A DNA stretch of 64,000 nucleotides from Hydrogenimonas sp. SS33 (GTDB taxonomy: Bacteria; Campylobacterota; Campylobacteria; Campylobacterales; Hydrogenimonadaceae). The stretch is taken from the NCBI RefSeq assembly GCF_040436365.1, contig NZ_AP026369.1:931501-995500 (forward strand). Reading direction: 5' to 3'. Under the pieces are notes generated by a model. It saw only the letters and a program-made list of their open reading frames with translations, was not told the DNA's origin and made no database searches. Positions within the stretch are counted from its first letter, which is position 1. Each line of letters starts with the position of its first letter. This document shows, in pieces, positions 1 through 11,760 of the stretch. The translations under genes were made by a program, and so were the position numbers.

Positions 1-357
1 GTACCGGCTTCCATGGTGAGGCCGGGAAACCGGCCGGTCGTAGAAATCGCCTAATTCTAACATAATTCGCGCCAAATAGCGGTAACCGTTGACATTCATC
101 CACGGTACTTCAAGTTTAAGGTTACTTTCGGTTTTAAGCGGCTTTGAGGGCGGCTGTTTGGCATAGGATGTGCCAAACAGCCCTCAACCTCGGAGAAATC
201 CCATGGAGGGGATTTCGAGAATGAGCGAAAAACTGAAAGAAACCTTGAACTTGAAGGACCTTGATATTCATCCACGCTACTTCAAAGGCAGAGGGAACCC
301 TTGCCCGGCGTCAAGTGTTGTCTTCCCGGACAAATGCCGGGAAGCGTTGTTCAGGCT
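1..357. other. Intergenic region after tolB with hairpins and a direct repeat
   Basis: No convincing gene is seen here. The stretch holds three perfect hairpins: 152-163/171-182 (12-base stem, 7-base loop), 195-202/209-216 (8-base stem) and 322-329/337-344 (8-base stem, just past the tolB stop and the best candidate for its terminator). It also holds a 26-base imperfect direct repeat at 89-114 and 261-286, with three mismatches. On the minus strand, an AT-rich patch near 50-66 resembles a -10 region reading out of the window, where pal would be expected. That last point is inference. Confidence 0.5.
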
Positions 358-1608
358 TTACCAATCGATGGACTGGATCTTCTTACCTTTAAGGGGGAAG
401 AGGAACCCTTCGTTGTAGTTGAGGCGGATGATGCCCACCGCCGTCTGGCGGGCGTAGTGTTTCAGGTACATCACACTCTCCCCGTCTCTGGAGAAGCGGG
501 GAAACTGGTTGACACCGCTGGCGGTGAGCCGGCGGATATAGTCGCTCTCGGTGGAGACGAGATAGAGGTTGAAGGTGTTGGCGGCGAAAGCGTTGTCGCT
601 CTCCCGGCTGCTGTAGACGATATAGTGGTCGTGGGCGCTGCAGGCGTTGTTGTTGCGGCCGTGGTAGACCAGCTGCTGGACGGCACGGCTTCCGATGCGT
701 GCCGCGAAAATGTTGGGGTAGCCGAGACGGTCGGAGACGAAGACGATCCGCTTCTCGCCGTCGATATACTGGGCCGAGACATCGATGCCCGGATAGAAGG
801 TCAGCCGCTCCTTCATACCCGTATCGAGATGGTACTGGTAGATGTCGGGCTGCCCGTCGGGGGACATGGTCAGCAGCAATCTCCGCCCGTCGGCACTGAC
901 GTCGGAACAGACCAGCATGCCGTCGGAAACGGCCACTTTGCGCCGCTTCCCGGTATAGATATTGTAGTAGTAGAGAACCGGCCGCAGGCCGATATGGGTG
1001 TAGTAGATCCCCTTCTGTTCCCGGTCCGCCCATTTGGGGAAGATGTTGAGGCCGCCGCTGACCACATGTTTGCGGTAGGTGAGCGTGTAGTCGGCGATGA
1101 CAATATCGGCCTCTTTGGGGCGGTCATATTCGGAGAGGACCACATAGCGGCGCATCCATCGCACGCTCGGCATCCCCAGGGCATCGTTGAAGTCAATCAC
1201 CGCCTGATGGATCAGAAAGGGGTAGCGCGCCCGGTTGGCCACCTTGTAGCTCCGTTCGAAGATCGGCGACCCCTGGGGCATTTCGTACCCCCGGACATCC
1301 ATGTAGAGCTCCTGCTGCTCCCCCTCTCTGACCCGGTAGCGGAACAGGTAGTTGTAGGATTTGAGCATCGGGTCGACCATGGCATCATAGGAGGCGGTCC
1401 GGTAGGTGTCATCCACTTTGAAGTGGGCGGTCACTTTCAAATCCCCCATGACGAGACGGAAAATTTTCTGACGGACCGTGTCGCCTCCGAACTCCGAAGC
1501 GTCCTGGATCGCGATGGAGGGGCGGTTGTCCGCCGATTTGACGATTTCGAGGGTAGCGTCGGAGGCGTAGAGGAAGACCCCCATCAAAAGTATCAAGATA
1601 GTTCGCAC
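358..1608 (-). CDS. tolB: Tol-Pal system protein TolB
   Basis: Periplasmic beta-propeller protein of the Tol-Pal envelope complex, 416 residues, the usual length. Residues 1-16 form a signal peptide. The N-terminal TolB domain follows, then PD40-type propeller repeats such as SADGRRLLLTMSPDG and IVFVSDRLGYPNIF. The start is GTG, chosen because AGGAG sits about seven bases upstream. It is the last gene of tolQ-tolR-tolA-tolB; pal is not inside the window. The family link is firm; the role is by family. Confidence 0.93.
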   Translation of the reverse strand: MRTILILLMGVFLYASDATLEIVKSADNRPSIAIQDASEFGGDTVRQKIFRLVMGDLKVTAHFKVDDTYRTASYDAMVDPMLKSYNYLFRYRVREGEQQELYMDVRGYEMPQGSPIFERSYKVANRARYPFLIHQAVIDFNDALGMPSVRWMRRYVVLSEYDRPKEADIVIADYTLTYRKHVVSGGLNIFPKWADREQKGIYYTHIGLRPVLYYYNIYTGKRRKVAVSDGMLVCSDVSADGRRLLLTMSPDGQPDIYQYHLDTGMKERLTFYPGIDVSAQYIDGEKRIVFVSDRLGYPNIFAARIGSRAVQQLVYHGRNNNACSAHDHYIVYSSRESDNAFAANTFNLYLVSTESDYIRRLTASGVNQFPRFSRDGESVMYLKHYARQTAVGIIRLNYNEGFLFPLKGKKIQSIDW

Positions 1609-1616
1609 ATCGGCTC

Positions 1617-2381
1617 CTACTCTTTGGCTTTGAATTCGACGTCGATCACGAGACGCCGCTTCTTTTTGTGGGGCGGAAGTTTCATCCGCTTCAGGCTGTC
1701 GAGGTATTCTATCAGGCTCTCGTTGAAGCCTTGATTATCCGACGGATATAGAAGACGGTAGGAAAATGTCCCGTCAGGTTCGATACTCAGGCGCACCGTC
1801 GCCTTGGAGCCGGCGTAGAGCGCTTCGGGCTGCCAGGAGCCGTAGAGCACCTTGTAGAGTTCGCTCATGTAGGCGTCCACCTCCCCCTGGCCCGAGGCGC
1901 GGGAGCGCATCGTGATGGAAGGTTTGCTCAGGTTGATGTCTTTGATGAGCTCCTGCGCCCGCTTTCTCGGCTCTTCGCTCTTTTCGGCATGGGGTTTGTA
2001 TTTGATCTTCGGCGCGTTGGCGAGGCGCCTGGCACGTGTCTGGGCCGGCTCCTTGATCTTGACCCCCTTGAAAAGGGAGGCAATCGCCTTGGGCGGCGCT
2101 TTAACGGGATGTTTGGGGGCGGGGGCCGCCTTCTTTGCCACGGAAGGGACTTTGGCTTTCACCTCTTTTTTGGTCTCTTTTTTTGCCACCGGCACTTTGG
2201 GCTTCGGACGGCTGGGGGGCAGCTGCATCAGGGAGACTTCCACCGACTGGGTCTGCTTGGGGACATAGTGTTTGGCATGCTGCATACTGTTGAAAAAGAG
2301 CAGCAGCAGAAAAAGCAGCAGAATGTAGAAGAGGAAGGCGGCCAGCCCCCCGGCGATGAAAAAGCGGTTGTTTCTATCCAT
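1617..2381 (-). CDS. tolA: TolA/TonB-like energy transducer
   Basis: 254-residue inner-membrane protein that would couple the TolQR motor to TolB/Pal. One membrane helix lies at about residues 9-30. A Lys/Pro/Ala-rich spacer (about 45-150) crosses the periplasm, and a C-terminal TonB/TolA fold (about 165-254) contains GQGEVDAYMSEL and VRLSIEPDGTF. The start overlaps the end of tolR by 8 bases, so translation is probably coupled. Its place between tolR and tolB favours TolA over TonB. The C-terminal domain alone would not decide this. Confidence 0.85.
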   Translation of the reverse strand: MDRNNRFFIAGGLAAFLFYILLLFLLLLFFNSMQHAKHYVPKQTQSVEVSLMQLPPSRPKPKVPVAKKETKKEVKAKVPSVAKKAAPAPKHPVKAPPKAIASLFKGVKIKEPAQTRARRLANAPKIKYKPHAEKSEEPRKRAQELIKDINLSKPSITMRSRASGQGEVDAYMSELYKVLYGSWQPEALYAGSKATVRLSIEPDGTFSYRLLYPSDNQGFNESLIEYLDSLKRMKLPPHKKKRRLVIDVEFKAKE

Positions 2382-2772
2382 TGGTGACCAGAGAGACCTT
2401 CGTGAAACCCGCCTCCTTCACCGTTTTGAGAAGAAACATCACATCTTTGTAGGGGAGCCTCTCGTCGGCGCGGATGTAGACCGGAATCGATTTGTCCAGC
2501 GACTGGGTCTTCAAGAGGAAACGGTCGGGAAAGGAGAGCTTGTCGAACTTCTCTTTCTGAAAACGGATCACCCCTTTGGCATCCATACTCAGCTGGATCG
2601 ACTTGACCTTCTGCAGGGTTTTGGTTTTCGAGCCCTGGGGAAGGGTGATGTTCTCTTCATAGATGATGGTGGGTGCCGTGACCATCAGAATGGCCATCAG
2701 AACCAGCATAATATCGACAAGGGGGGTGATATTGAGATCGGGTTTTTCGTCCCAGTCGTAGCGCATCGTCAT
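2374..2772 (-). CDS. tolR: TolR/ExbD-type biopolymer transport protein
   Basis: 132 residues, with a single N-terminal membrane helix (about 15-35) and a periplasmic domain. The motif LNITPLVDIMLVLMAILMV carries the Asp in the helix that is required for proton-driven motor function in this family. It overlaps the tolQ stop by ATGA. The neighbours tolQ, tolA and tolB identify it as TolR rather than an iron-uptake ExbD. Confidence 0.88.
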   Translation of the reverse strand: MTMRYDWDEKPDLNITPLVDIMLVLMAILMVTAPTIIYEENITLPQGSKTKTLQKVKSIQLSMDAKGVIRFQKEKFDKLSFPDRFLLKTQSLDKSIPVYIRADERLPYKDVMFLLKTVKEAGFTKVSLVTNG

Positions 2773-3344
2773 TTACCATGGGCGTTGGCCAGAAGCATAT
2801 CCTTCTGCATGGCGATAACGGTGGTCAGATCGTAGGCTCTCCGCTTGAGCAGCAGGTGAAAGCTGTAGGCGAACACCGCCACGAAAATACCTGCGGCTGT
2901 GGCGACGAGCGCTTCGCTGATGGCGGGTGCCACGACACTGAGGGTGGCGCTCTTTTGGATACCCAGCCCGGCGAAGGCTTCCAGAATGGAGATCACGGTG
3001 CCGAAAAGCCCGATGAAGGGGGAGGTGCTGGCGATCATCGAAAGGAGTGTCAACCCCTTGGTCGCCTCTTTCGTCGCCGCAAATTCACACATCTCCAGCA
3101 TGCGGGCGCTGATGTCGGGCGCCTTTTTGATACAGCTTTTGAGAATGGAAGCGTGGGTGACGCTGCCAGCGCCCATATGCATCTTCTGAAGCGAGTCACT
3201 CTCTTTGGCGAGCCACCGTGAAAGCACAAGATAGCGGTAAACGAAGGTCCAAACGGTGATGAAGAGATAGAAGGAGAGCAGGCCCAGCACAACGATCGTG
3301 ATGGGACTGCTTCGGTGGAGGTAACCGACGATGATGTCGATCAT
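2769..3344 (-). CDS. tolQ: TolQ/ExbB-type proton channel protein
   Basis: 191-residue MotA/TolQ/ExbB-family inner-membrane protein with three membrane helices (about residues 12-35, 100-125 and 140-165). The second and third include the family region STSPFIGLFGTVISILEAF and ISEALVATAAGIFVAVFAY. It forms the stator with TolR, encoded directly downstream. It begins 3 bases after the atpC stop, so the tol genes probably read through from the ATP synthase operon. Confidence 0.9.
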   Translation of the reverse strand: MIDIIVGYLHRSSPITIVVLGLLSFYLFITVWTFVYRYLVLSRWLAKESDSLQKMHMGAGSVTHASILKSCIKKAPDISARMLEMCEFAATKEATKGLTLLSMIASTSPFIGLFGTVISILEAFAGLGIQKSATLSVVAPAISEALVATAAGIFVAVFAYSFHLLLKRRAYDLTTVIAMQKDMLLANAHGK

Positions 3345-3347
3345 CTT

Positions 3348-3740
3348 TTAAAATCTTGTTTTGGCTGCGGTTTCCACTTTCGCTTCGACGTTGGCGATGG
3401 CGAAGTCGGAGTTGCTGGCTTTCTGGACCAGCTCTTTGGCCTCTTTGATCGCCTTGGCGATTTCACTCTCCGTCTCGCCGATGATCGGAACGGCGCCTTC
3501 GACGACGACAAGGGTCTTGTTTTCGTCGACCTTGACATACCCCGAATCGATGACGATCGACTCTTTGGAGCCGTCGACCTTTTCGATTTCAATGACACCC
3601 GCCTCCAGCAGGGAGACCAGGGAAGCGTGCTCGGGCAGTACGCCGAATTCACCCTCGACACCCGGGAAGGTCGCCGACTTCACTTCACCGTTGAAGATTT
3701 CGCCGACCGGCGTCACGATTTCAAGTTTCATTGTTTCCAT
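3348..3740 (-). CDS. atpC: ATP synthase F1 epsilon subunit
   Basis: 130-residue epsilon subunit of the F1 rotor stalk. The N-terminal beta-sandwich contains PGVEGEFGVLPEHASLVSLL, the family signature. A C-terminal helical part ends at residue 130. The start is supported by AAAGGA upstream. It is the last atp gene in the cluster, 48 bases after atpD. Confidence 0.95.
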   Translation of the reverse strand: METMKLEIVTPVGEIFNGEVKSATFPGVEGEFGVLPEHASLVSLLEAGVIEIEKVDGSKESIVIDSGYVKVDENKTLVVVEGAVPIIGETESEIAKAIKEAKELVQKASNSDFAIANVEAKVETAAKTRF

Positions 3741-3788
3741 ACTCGTCCTTTGGGTCAGGGTGCGGGACGCAAGGGGGCCTCAACCCTC

Positions 3789-6103
<2,315 letters not shown>

Positions 6104-6118
6104 AATTGATCCTTACGC

Positions 6119-7630
6119 TTAGGCGCTGAACGAAGTTTTGAACTCTTCCAGAGCTTTTTTCATCAACGCTTCGACTTCGTCGTCGATCTTCTTCTTCTCA
6201 CGAAGCTGTTCGAAGACTTCCGGATAGTTCGCTTCGACGAAAGGATAGAGCTCCGCTTCGAATTTGGTGACGGCGGATACCGGAATGTCGTCAAGGTAGC
6301 CGTTGGCACCCGCGTAGATGATGAGAATCTGCTTCTCGACGGGCAGCGGGCTGTAGGGAGGCTGCTTCAGCACTTCCACCATCCGCGCACCGCGCTCGAG
6401 CTGGGCACGGGTCGCATCGTCCAGGTCGCTCGCGAACTGGGCGAAGGCTTCGAGCTCGCGATACTGGGCAAGGTCGAGGCGAAGCGTACCGGAGACCTGC
6501 TTCATCGCTTTGATCTGGGCGGCACCACCGACACGGGAGACGGAGATACCGACGTTGATCGCCGGGCGGATACCGCTGTTGAAAAGGTTGGTCTCCAGGA
6601 AGATCTGTCCGTCGGTAATGGAGATGACGTTGGTCGGAATGTAGGCGGATACGTCACCGGCCTGGGTTTCGATGATGGGCAGCGCGGTCAGTGAACCGGC
6701 ACCCAGGTCATCGCTCAGTTTCGCCGCACGCTCGAGCAGGCGGGAGTGGAGGTAGAAGACGTCGCCGGGGAAGGCTTCGCGACCCGGAGGGCGACGCAGA
6801 ATCAGAGACATTTCGCGGTAGGCGACGGCGTGTTTGGAGAGGTCGTCGTAGACGATCAGGGCATGCTGACCGTTGTCGCGGAAATATTCACCCATCGTGA
6901 CACCGGCGTAAGGTGCCAGGAACTGGAGCGCCGCAGATTCGGACGCACCGGCGTTGACGACGATGGTGTAGTCCATGGCGCCGTGCTCTTCAAGTTTGCG
7001 GACGATGGAGGCGACGGTGGACTGCTTCTGTCCAACGGCGACGTAGATACAGATGACACCCTGCCCTTTCTGGCTGATGATGGAGTCGACGGCGACGGTA
7101 GTCTTACCGGTCTGGCGGTCACCGATGATCAGCTCCCGCTGGCCCCGTCCGATCGGCACGAGCGCGTCGATCGCCTTGATACCGGTCTGGAGCGGTTCAT
7201 GGACCGATTTACGGGCCATGATGCCGGGCGCCTTCTCTTCGACGAAGCGGTACTCTTTCGCTTCGATGGGCCCTTTGCCGTCGATCGGCTCACCGAGGGC
7301 GTTGACGACGCGTCCAACGATCTCTTTGCCAACGGGCACTTTCAGGAGCTGTCCCAAGCGCTTGACGCTCATCCCTTCCCGGACGTTGACCCCTTTTCCC
7401 AGGATGACGATACCGACGCTGGACTCCTCCAGGTTCAGGACCATCCCCTTTTCACCGTCTTCGAACTCGACCATTTCGCCAGCCATGACGTTGTTGAGTC
7501 CGAAGACCTGCGCGATTCCGTCAGCAACGCTGACAACTTTGCCGGTTTCGTCGATATCGACGCTCAGTTCGAAATTCTCGATCCGCTCTTTAATGATCGA
7601 GCTGATTTCATCTGCTTTCAGTTTAGACAC
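6119..7630 (-). CDS. atpA: ATP synthase F1 alpha subunit
   Basis: 503-residue non-catalytic nucleotide-binding subunit. The Walker A motif GDRQTGKT lies near residues 170-177, and the signature [17 protein letters not shown] is present. The start codon is GTG, with AAAGGAGA upstream. Length and order are normal. Confidence 0.98.
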   Translation of the reverse strand: MSKLKADEISSIIKERIENFELSVDIDETGKVVSVADGIAQVFGLNNVMAGEMVEFEDGEKGMVLNLEESSVGIVILGKGVNVREGMSVKRLGQLLKVPVGKEIVGRVVNALGEPIDGKGPIEAKEYRFVEEKAPGIMARKSVHEPLQTGIKAIDALVPIGRGQRELIIGDRQTGKTTVAVDSIISQKGQGVICIYVAVGQKQSTVASIVRKLEEHGAMDYTIVVNAGASESAALQFLAPYAGVTMGEYFRDNGQHALIVYDDLSKHAVAYREMSLILRRPPGREAFPGDVFYLHSRLLERAAKLSDDLGAGSLTALPIIETQAGDVSAYIPTNVISITDGQIFLETNLFNSGIRPAINVGISVSRVGGAAQIKAMKQVSGTLRLDLAQYRELEAFAQFASDLDDATRAQLERGARMVEVLKQPPYSPLPVEKQILIIYAGANGYLDDIPVSAVTKFEAELYPFVEANYPEVFEQLREKKKIDDEVEALMKKALEEFKTSFSA

Positions 7631-7652
7631 TACCGATCTCCTTTCGTTTGTT

Positions 7653-8186
7653 TTACAATGCTTTGAGAATGTGGCTGATCATGTCGGACGCGACGCGATC
7701 TTTGGAGAAGCTCGCTTCGACGCCCAGATCCTCTACCGTCACCTTGATGCCGTCTCTCTCCGACTTCACCGGATGCAGGACCACCGTGGCGTCCACATAT
7801 TTTGACAGGGAACTCTCCAGTTCCGAGAGCAGCTTCTTGTCCAGCGGCTTCCTGCTCTCCACGACCCCTTCGTAGCGGTTGGCGCGCCGTTGAATCTCCT
7901 TCTGGAGAAGAAGCGCGATTTCGGGGATCAGGTCGAATCGGTTGTGGATGCCGAGGGTCTTGACGAAGTTGACGAGGTTTTTGTCCGCTTTTTCGCCCAG
8001 CATACTCAGAAGAAACTCTTCCCGCTGGCTTTTGGATACCTCCGGCGATGCGATAATCTCTTTAAACCGGGGGTCTTCGAAAGCCTTCGCCATGGCGGAG
8101 AGCTTCTCTTCCGCCTCGCCGATCTTCTTCTCGCCCAACGCCTCGATCAGGGCTTTGACGTATCGTTTCGCTATGAGTGCTTTCAT
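7653..8186 (-). CDS. atpH: ATP synthase F1 delta subunit
   Basis: 177 residues. It joins F1 to the peripheral stalk. The OSCP/delta pattern is seen in the N-terminal helices ([12 protein letters not shown]) and the C-terminal stretch [28 protein letters not shown]. The ATG directly follows the atpF stop, with AAGGTGG upstream inside atpF. Confidence 0.94.
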   Translation of the reverse strand: MKALIAKRYVKALIEALGEKKIGEAEEKLSAMAKAFEDPRFKEIIASPEVSKSQREEFLLSMLGEKADKNLVNFVKTLGIHNRFDLIPEIALLLQKEIQRRANRYEGVVESRKPLDKKLLSELESSLSKYVDATVVLHPVKSERDGIKVTVEDLGVEASFSKDRVASDMISHILKAL

Positions 8187-8708
8187 TTACGCCACCTTTT
8201 TCATGATGAGATTGACGAACTTCTTCTCATCCATGGCGATCGCGTCACCGCGGAAGAGCTCTTCGAGAACCTCCCGCACCGTCTTGCGGACCATCTGGCG
8301 TTTTTCCACTTCCATCTTCTCCTCCTGGAGTTTCTCCAGGTTTTCAAGTTCGGTCCTGAGCTGTTCGTCGAGCTTCTTCGCCAGAAGCTGGGACTCTTTT
8401 TTGGCGGATTCGATGATCTCTTCCGCCGTCTTCAGAGCGGCCTCGTACTCTCTCTCCGCATCTTCCTTGGCCTTTTTCGTCTCTTTCAAGCGGTTCTGGA
8501 CCTCTTCCAGGCGGGAAGCGATCTGGGCGCTTCTGCCGGTGAAGAAGTTTTTGACCGGTTCCGCGACGAAGTACCAGACGATCGCCGCGAAGATCAGGAA
8601 GTTGACGACGCGGGGAACGAAGTCGGTTCCCCCTTCCGCCGCTTCGTGACCCGAGGCGAAAAGGAGTGCGGGTGCCGCGAGGGCGGCTATCCAGAAGATT
8701 TTTCGCAT
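8187..8708 (-). CDS. atpF: ATP synthase F0 b subunit
   Basis: 173-residue peripheral-stalk subunit. An N-terminal hydrophobic leader (residues 1-18) precedes the membrane anchor (about 30-50), and a long charged coiled coil runs from about 60 to 150. I chose the ATG at 8708 because GAGGGAGA lies 6 bases upstream. An alternative ATG at 8726 overlaps the atpF' stop but has no ribosome site. A leader on b is usual for this phylum. Confidence 0.92.
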   Translation of the reverse strand: MRKIFWIAALAAPALLFASGHEAAEGGTDFVPRVVNFLIFAAIVWYFVAEPVKNFFTGRSAQIASRLEEVQNRLKETKKAKEDAEREYEAALKTAEEIIESAKKESQLLAKKLDEQLRTELENLEKLQEEKMEVEKRQMVRKTVREVLEELFRGDAIAMDEKKFVNLIMKKVA

Positions 8709-8722
8709 TGTCGGTCTCCCTC

Positions 8723-9145
8723 TCATATTTGACTGAATTTGGCTTTCAGAGACTCTTTGAAGAGCGGCATCTGTGAAAGGAGCTCGCTTTTGAGCTGCTC
8801 TTCCTCTTTCTTCAGCTCTTCGAGAAAGGCCTGGTGGCTCTTCTCGAGTTCCTCTTTCTTCGCTTCGATTTTGCTGGCGGCCAGCAGTTTCGAATCTTCG
8901 ATCGTTTTCCCCCGCAGTGCGGCGGCTTCGGCTTTGGCCTGGGCGATCACCTCCGCCGTTTTCGCCTTCAGTTCCTCGATCTCCGCCGTGTTGGAGCTGA
9001 CGTTCTCCAGATCTTTGCGGATCGTACGGTCACGGTTCTCCATGAAGGCCAGCAGCGGCTGATAGAGCCAGCTGTTGAGCAGCAACAGCAGCACGATGAA
9101 GATGACGGCCACCAGAAGCATCAGGGATATATGGATATCCAGCAT
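8723..9145 (-). CDS. atpF': ATP synthase F0 b' subunit
   Basis: 140-residue second b-type stalk subunit. The membrane helix is at about residues 5-25 (LMLLVAVIFIVLLLLLNSWL), followed by a charged coiled coil. The start at 9145 is chosen for AAAGGAG 6 bases upstream; the longer frame from 9193 begins in AT-rich non-coding DNA. It is the first gene of the atp cluster here. No a or c subunit gene is in the window, so the F0 genes are split from F1, as is common in Campylobacterota. Confidence 0.9.
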   Translation of the reverse strand: MLDIHISLMLLVAVIFIVLLLLLNSWLYQPLLAFMENRDRTIRKDLENVSSNTAEIEELKAKTAEVIAQAKAEAAALRGKTIEDSKLLAASKIEAKKEELEKSHQAFLEELKKEEEQLKSELLSQMPLFKESLKAKFSQI

Positions 9146-9205
9146 GCACACGCTCCTTTCTGAAAATTGGGCAATATTATCATATTTATCCAAAATTATA
9201 AATTA

Positions 9206-9385
9206 AGGATACCTCTAAAAATCCATGTCTGCCATAGCTTTGCGAGCTTTTGCGCAGACAAGGAGCCGCGACGCAGGACTGGCCAAAACCAATTCAAGGA
9301 GCGGCAACGCAGAATGCGTGAAAGCTCGCAAAGCCCGAAGGGAAGACCTCTTCTATGGCCGGATATGGGTTTTTAAAGGTATCCT
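9206..9385. repeat. 180-base palindromic element with terminal inverted repeats
   Basis: The ends form an imperfect inverted repeat of about 32 bases: 9206-9237 begins AGGATACCTCTAAAAATCC, and 9354-9385 reads back as AGGATACCTTTAAAAACCC. A second inner inverted pair, GCTTTGCGAGCTTT, is also present. The element holds no gene and lies between parB and the ATP synthase genes. I see no clear target duplication. It looks like a miniature inverted-repeat element or a long folded RNA. Confidence 0.7.
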
Positions 9386-9444
9386 CAAGGATACTGCCGA
9401 ACGCTTTGGATGAAAAACGTTCGAAAGTGCCCTCGAAGCCCCTT

Positions 9445-10332
9445 TTAGCGGGGCTGTACCGCCACGCGCTTGAGAAAATCCTTCAGCTCCTCTTCGTTTT
9501 CGAAGCTTATTTCGACCTTCGAGCGTTTGACACTGATACGAAAGGGAACATTCTCCTCTATCAGGTTCCTGTAGGCCGCCAGGTCGATCCCCTCGCTCTT
9601 TCTTGGCGTGTTTTGGGGTTTGGGGGCGGCGTCGTTTTTCATTTCGTTGACCAGTTGCTCCGTCTCCCGGACGCTCAGCTTCTGGCCGGTGATCGTATCG
9701 CAGACCACCTTCTGCTCCTGTTCATCCAGGCCGACCAGCACCTTGGCGTGCCCCTGGGAGATCCGGGAAGCCGCCACTTTCTCCAGGACATAGTCGCTCA
9801 ACTGCAGCAGCCGGAGGGTGTTGGCGATCTGGCTGCGGCTTTTGTGAACGACGGAGGAGAGCTCCTCCTGGGTGATGCCGTACTCCTCTATCAGCTCCTT
9901 GTAGGAGCGGGCCAGCTCCACGGGGTTGAGCTCTTCGCGCTGTATGTTTTCGATGAGCGCCAGTTCCCGGAAACGGGAGCGGTCGATATCGGCGACGACG
10001 GCGCGGATCGTGTCGAACCCTGCCATCCGGCTCGCCCTCACGCGCCGCTCTCCGGCGATGAGGACGTATCCGTCCTCCTGTTCGATGACCACGACAGGCT
10101 GCAGGAGGCCGTGGCGCTTGATCGATTCGGAAAGTTCTTTTATCGCCTCTTCATCAAAACGGGTCCGGGGCTGGTAGGGGTTGGGGGTGATCTCATCGAG
10201 AGGAATTTCGACAACGCGCTCCTGCATCGCCTCTTCGTTGCTCTGAAACTCGTTTTCGTAGGCTTCCGCCACTTCGCCGAGGATGGCGCCCAGCCCACGT
10301 CCGAGGGATTTGCTTTTGCCCTTTTTGCCCAT
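9445..10332 (-). CDS. parB: Chromosome partitioning protein ParB
   Basis: 295-residue DNA-binding CTPase that loads on parS sites for chromosome segregation. It opens with the family leader SLGRGLGAIL. The ParB/Srx domain (about residues 40-130) includes NPYQPRTRFDEEAI and the CTP-binding motif AGERRVRAS. A helix-turn-helix follows (ITQEELSSVVHKSRSQIANTLRLL). The start at 10332 has GAGGGG upstream; the longer frame lacks a ribosome site. It lies 10 bases after parA. Confidence 0.95.
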   Translation of the reverse strand: MGKKGKSKSLGRGLGAILGEVAEAYENEFQSNEEAMQERVVEIPLDEITPNPYQPRTRFDEEAIKELSESIKRHGLLQPVVVIEQEDGYVLIAGERRVRASRMAGFDTIRAVVADIDRSRFRELALIENIQREELNPVELARSYKELIEEYGITQEELSSVVHKSRSQIANTLRLLQLSDYVLEKVAASRISQGHAKVLVGLDEQEQKVVCDTITGQKLSVRETEQLVNEMKNDAAPKPQNTPRKSEGIDLAAYRNLIEENVPFRISVKRSKVEISFENEEELKDFLKRVAVQPR

Positions 10333-10342
10333 TTTGTTCCCC

Positions 10343-11128
10343 TCAGCTGGCCAGAATAGCACGGGCCAGGTGCTGATAGGCCTGGGAGCCGGTGGACTTC
10401 ACATCGTAGAGGATGACCGGCTTTCCGAAACTTGGGCTTTCGGCCAGTTTGACGTTACGGGGGATGACGATGAACTGGTCGTCGTCCGATTTGAAGAGTT
10501 TGCTTTTGAAGTGCTGGGTAAGGTCTGCGAAAACCTGCTTGGAAAGGTTGTTCTGGCCGCTGTACATCGTGGGCAGGAACCCTTTGATCTTCAGTTTCGG
10601 ATTGATCGTCTTCTTGATCAGGCGGATCGTGTTAAGCAGCTGCGCCAGCCCTTCCAGGGCGAAAAATTCGCACTGGATCGGGATGATGACGGAGTTGGCG
10701 GCACTGAGGGCGTTGATGGTGATGGGCCCCAGCGCCGGCGGCGAGTCGATGATGATGTAGTCGTACGCCTTCTTCACCTCGTCGATCTTGCGCTTGAGGA
10801 CCAGTTCCCGCCCCTTTCGGTTCTCGCTGTCGTAAAACTCCTTCTCCACGCCGACAAGGCCGATATTGGAGGGAACCAGGTGAAGCGTCGGCAGTGTCGT
10901 CTTCAGAATCGTGTCGGAGATCTTCTTGGCCCCGATCAGGACATGGTAGATGTTGTATTCGTAGTCGTTGCGGTGAAACCCGAGGCTGGTGGTGGCGTTG
11001 GCCTGGGGGTCGGCGTCGATCAGAAGCACCTTCTTCTCCGCCACGGCGAGGGAGGCGGCCAGGTTGACCGCCGTCGTCGTCTTGCCCACGCCGCCCTTCT
11101 GGTTGGCTATCGTGATTATTTCACTCAT
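10343..11128 (-). CDS. parA: Chromosome partitioning ATPase ParA/Soj
   Basis: 261-residue ParA-family ATPase that works with ParB. The deviant Walker A motif KGGVGKTT lies at residues 10-17, and the Walker B region is YDYIIIDSPPALG. The start MSEIITIANQ at 11128 overlaps the birA stop by ATGA; longer in-frame starts lie inside birA and do not match the family. Confidence 0.95.
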   Translation of the reverse strand: MSEIITIANQKGGVGKTTTAVNLAASLAVAEKKVLLIDADPQANATTSLGFHRNDYEYNIYHVLIGAKKISDTILKTTLPTLHLVPSNIGLVGVEKEFYDSENRKGRELVLKRKIDEVKKAYDYIIIDSPPALGPITINALSAANSVIIPIQCEFFALEGLAQLLNTIRLIKKTINPKLKIKGFLPTMYSGQNNLSKQVFADLTQHFKSKLFKSDDDQFIVIPRNVKLAESPSFGKPVILYDVKSTGSQAYQHLARAILAS

Positions 11129-11760
11129 CTTTGGCTCACTATCCTTCTTTTCCCTATCATCAGCGTCCCGTCGCTCTGGAGGACGGCATCCTTCAAATCC
11201 ACGGTTTCGTCGCCGCTGTGTGTCCGAAAATTTCTGCTTTTGCAAAATTCTAAACTATAGTTGCTAAAAATCTGCTTCCACGGCCGCTTTTTTTCAAGCT
11301 CTTTCAAAAAGGTTTCCAAAAGTTGCATCGGTGCCATGGAGATGTCCAGAACCCCGAAATCCCGGGGTGCGTCGACAATGTTGAGCCCGATACCGGCAAT
11401 GAGGAGATCCCCCTTTTTGGCGGTGATGCAGCCCCCGATTTTGCGCTGTTTCAGGTAGAGGTCGTTGGGCCATTTGACCCAGGCTTCCGACCCCAGATCC
11501 TGAAGAACTTTTTTCATGGTCCAGGCGAAGTAGATGGAGACGGCGGTGAGGGGCAGGTCCTCCGGAAGGTCCGCCTCCTTCACGGCGACGGAAGCGAAAA
11601 AGTTGCCCCGCTTTCCGATCCACCGGTTGTTGCGGCTCCCGATGCCGTCGCTTTGAAATTCGGTAATGACGGCACAGGGAATTTCCACCTCCCCGGCGGC
11701 CGCTTTGTCGGCCAGCCACCGCTGGGTCGAGGGGAGCGTCTCAAAGGAGTAGATCGTCAA
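11125..11760 (-). CDS. birA: Biotin--[acetyl-CoA-carboxylase] ligase BirA
   Basis: About 211 residues. It attaches biotin to carboxyl carrier protein. The catalytic domain motif is EFQSDGIGSRNNRWIGKRGNFF, in which GRG-like glycines and basic residues bind biotinyl-AMP. Later comes VKWPNDLYLKQRKIGGCI, the ligase signature. No N-terminal repressor helix-turn-helix is present, so it is a ligase only. I favour the TTG start at 11760 (AGAGG upstream); an ATG at 11796 is possible. It overlaps fmt by 20 bases. Confidence 0.9.
   Translation of the reverse strand: MTIYSFETLPSTQRWLADKAAAGEVEIPCAVITEFQSDGIGSRNNRWIGKRGNFFASVAVKEADLPEDLPLTAVSIYFAWTMKKVLQDLGSEAWVKWPNDLYLKQRKIGGCITAKKGDLLIAGIGLNIVDAPRDFGVLDISMAPMQLLETFLKELEKKRPWKQIFSNYSLEFCKSRNFRTHSGDETVDLKDAVLQSDGTLMIGKRRIVSQR

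Noticed and set aside
170-418. Open frame of 82 codons on the plus strand
   Set aside because: It has no ribosome site, overlaps the tolB end, and its sequence comes from the hairpins and direct repeat.
1617-2381. TonB for iron uptake
   Set aside because: The order tolQ-tolR-this gene-tolB favours TolA, and no siderophore or receptor gene is near.
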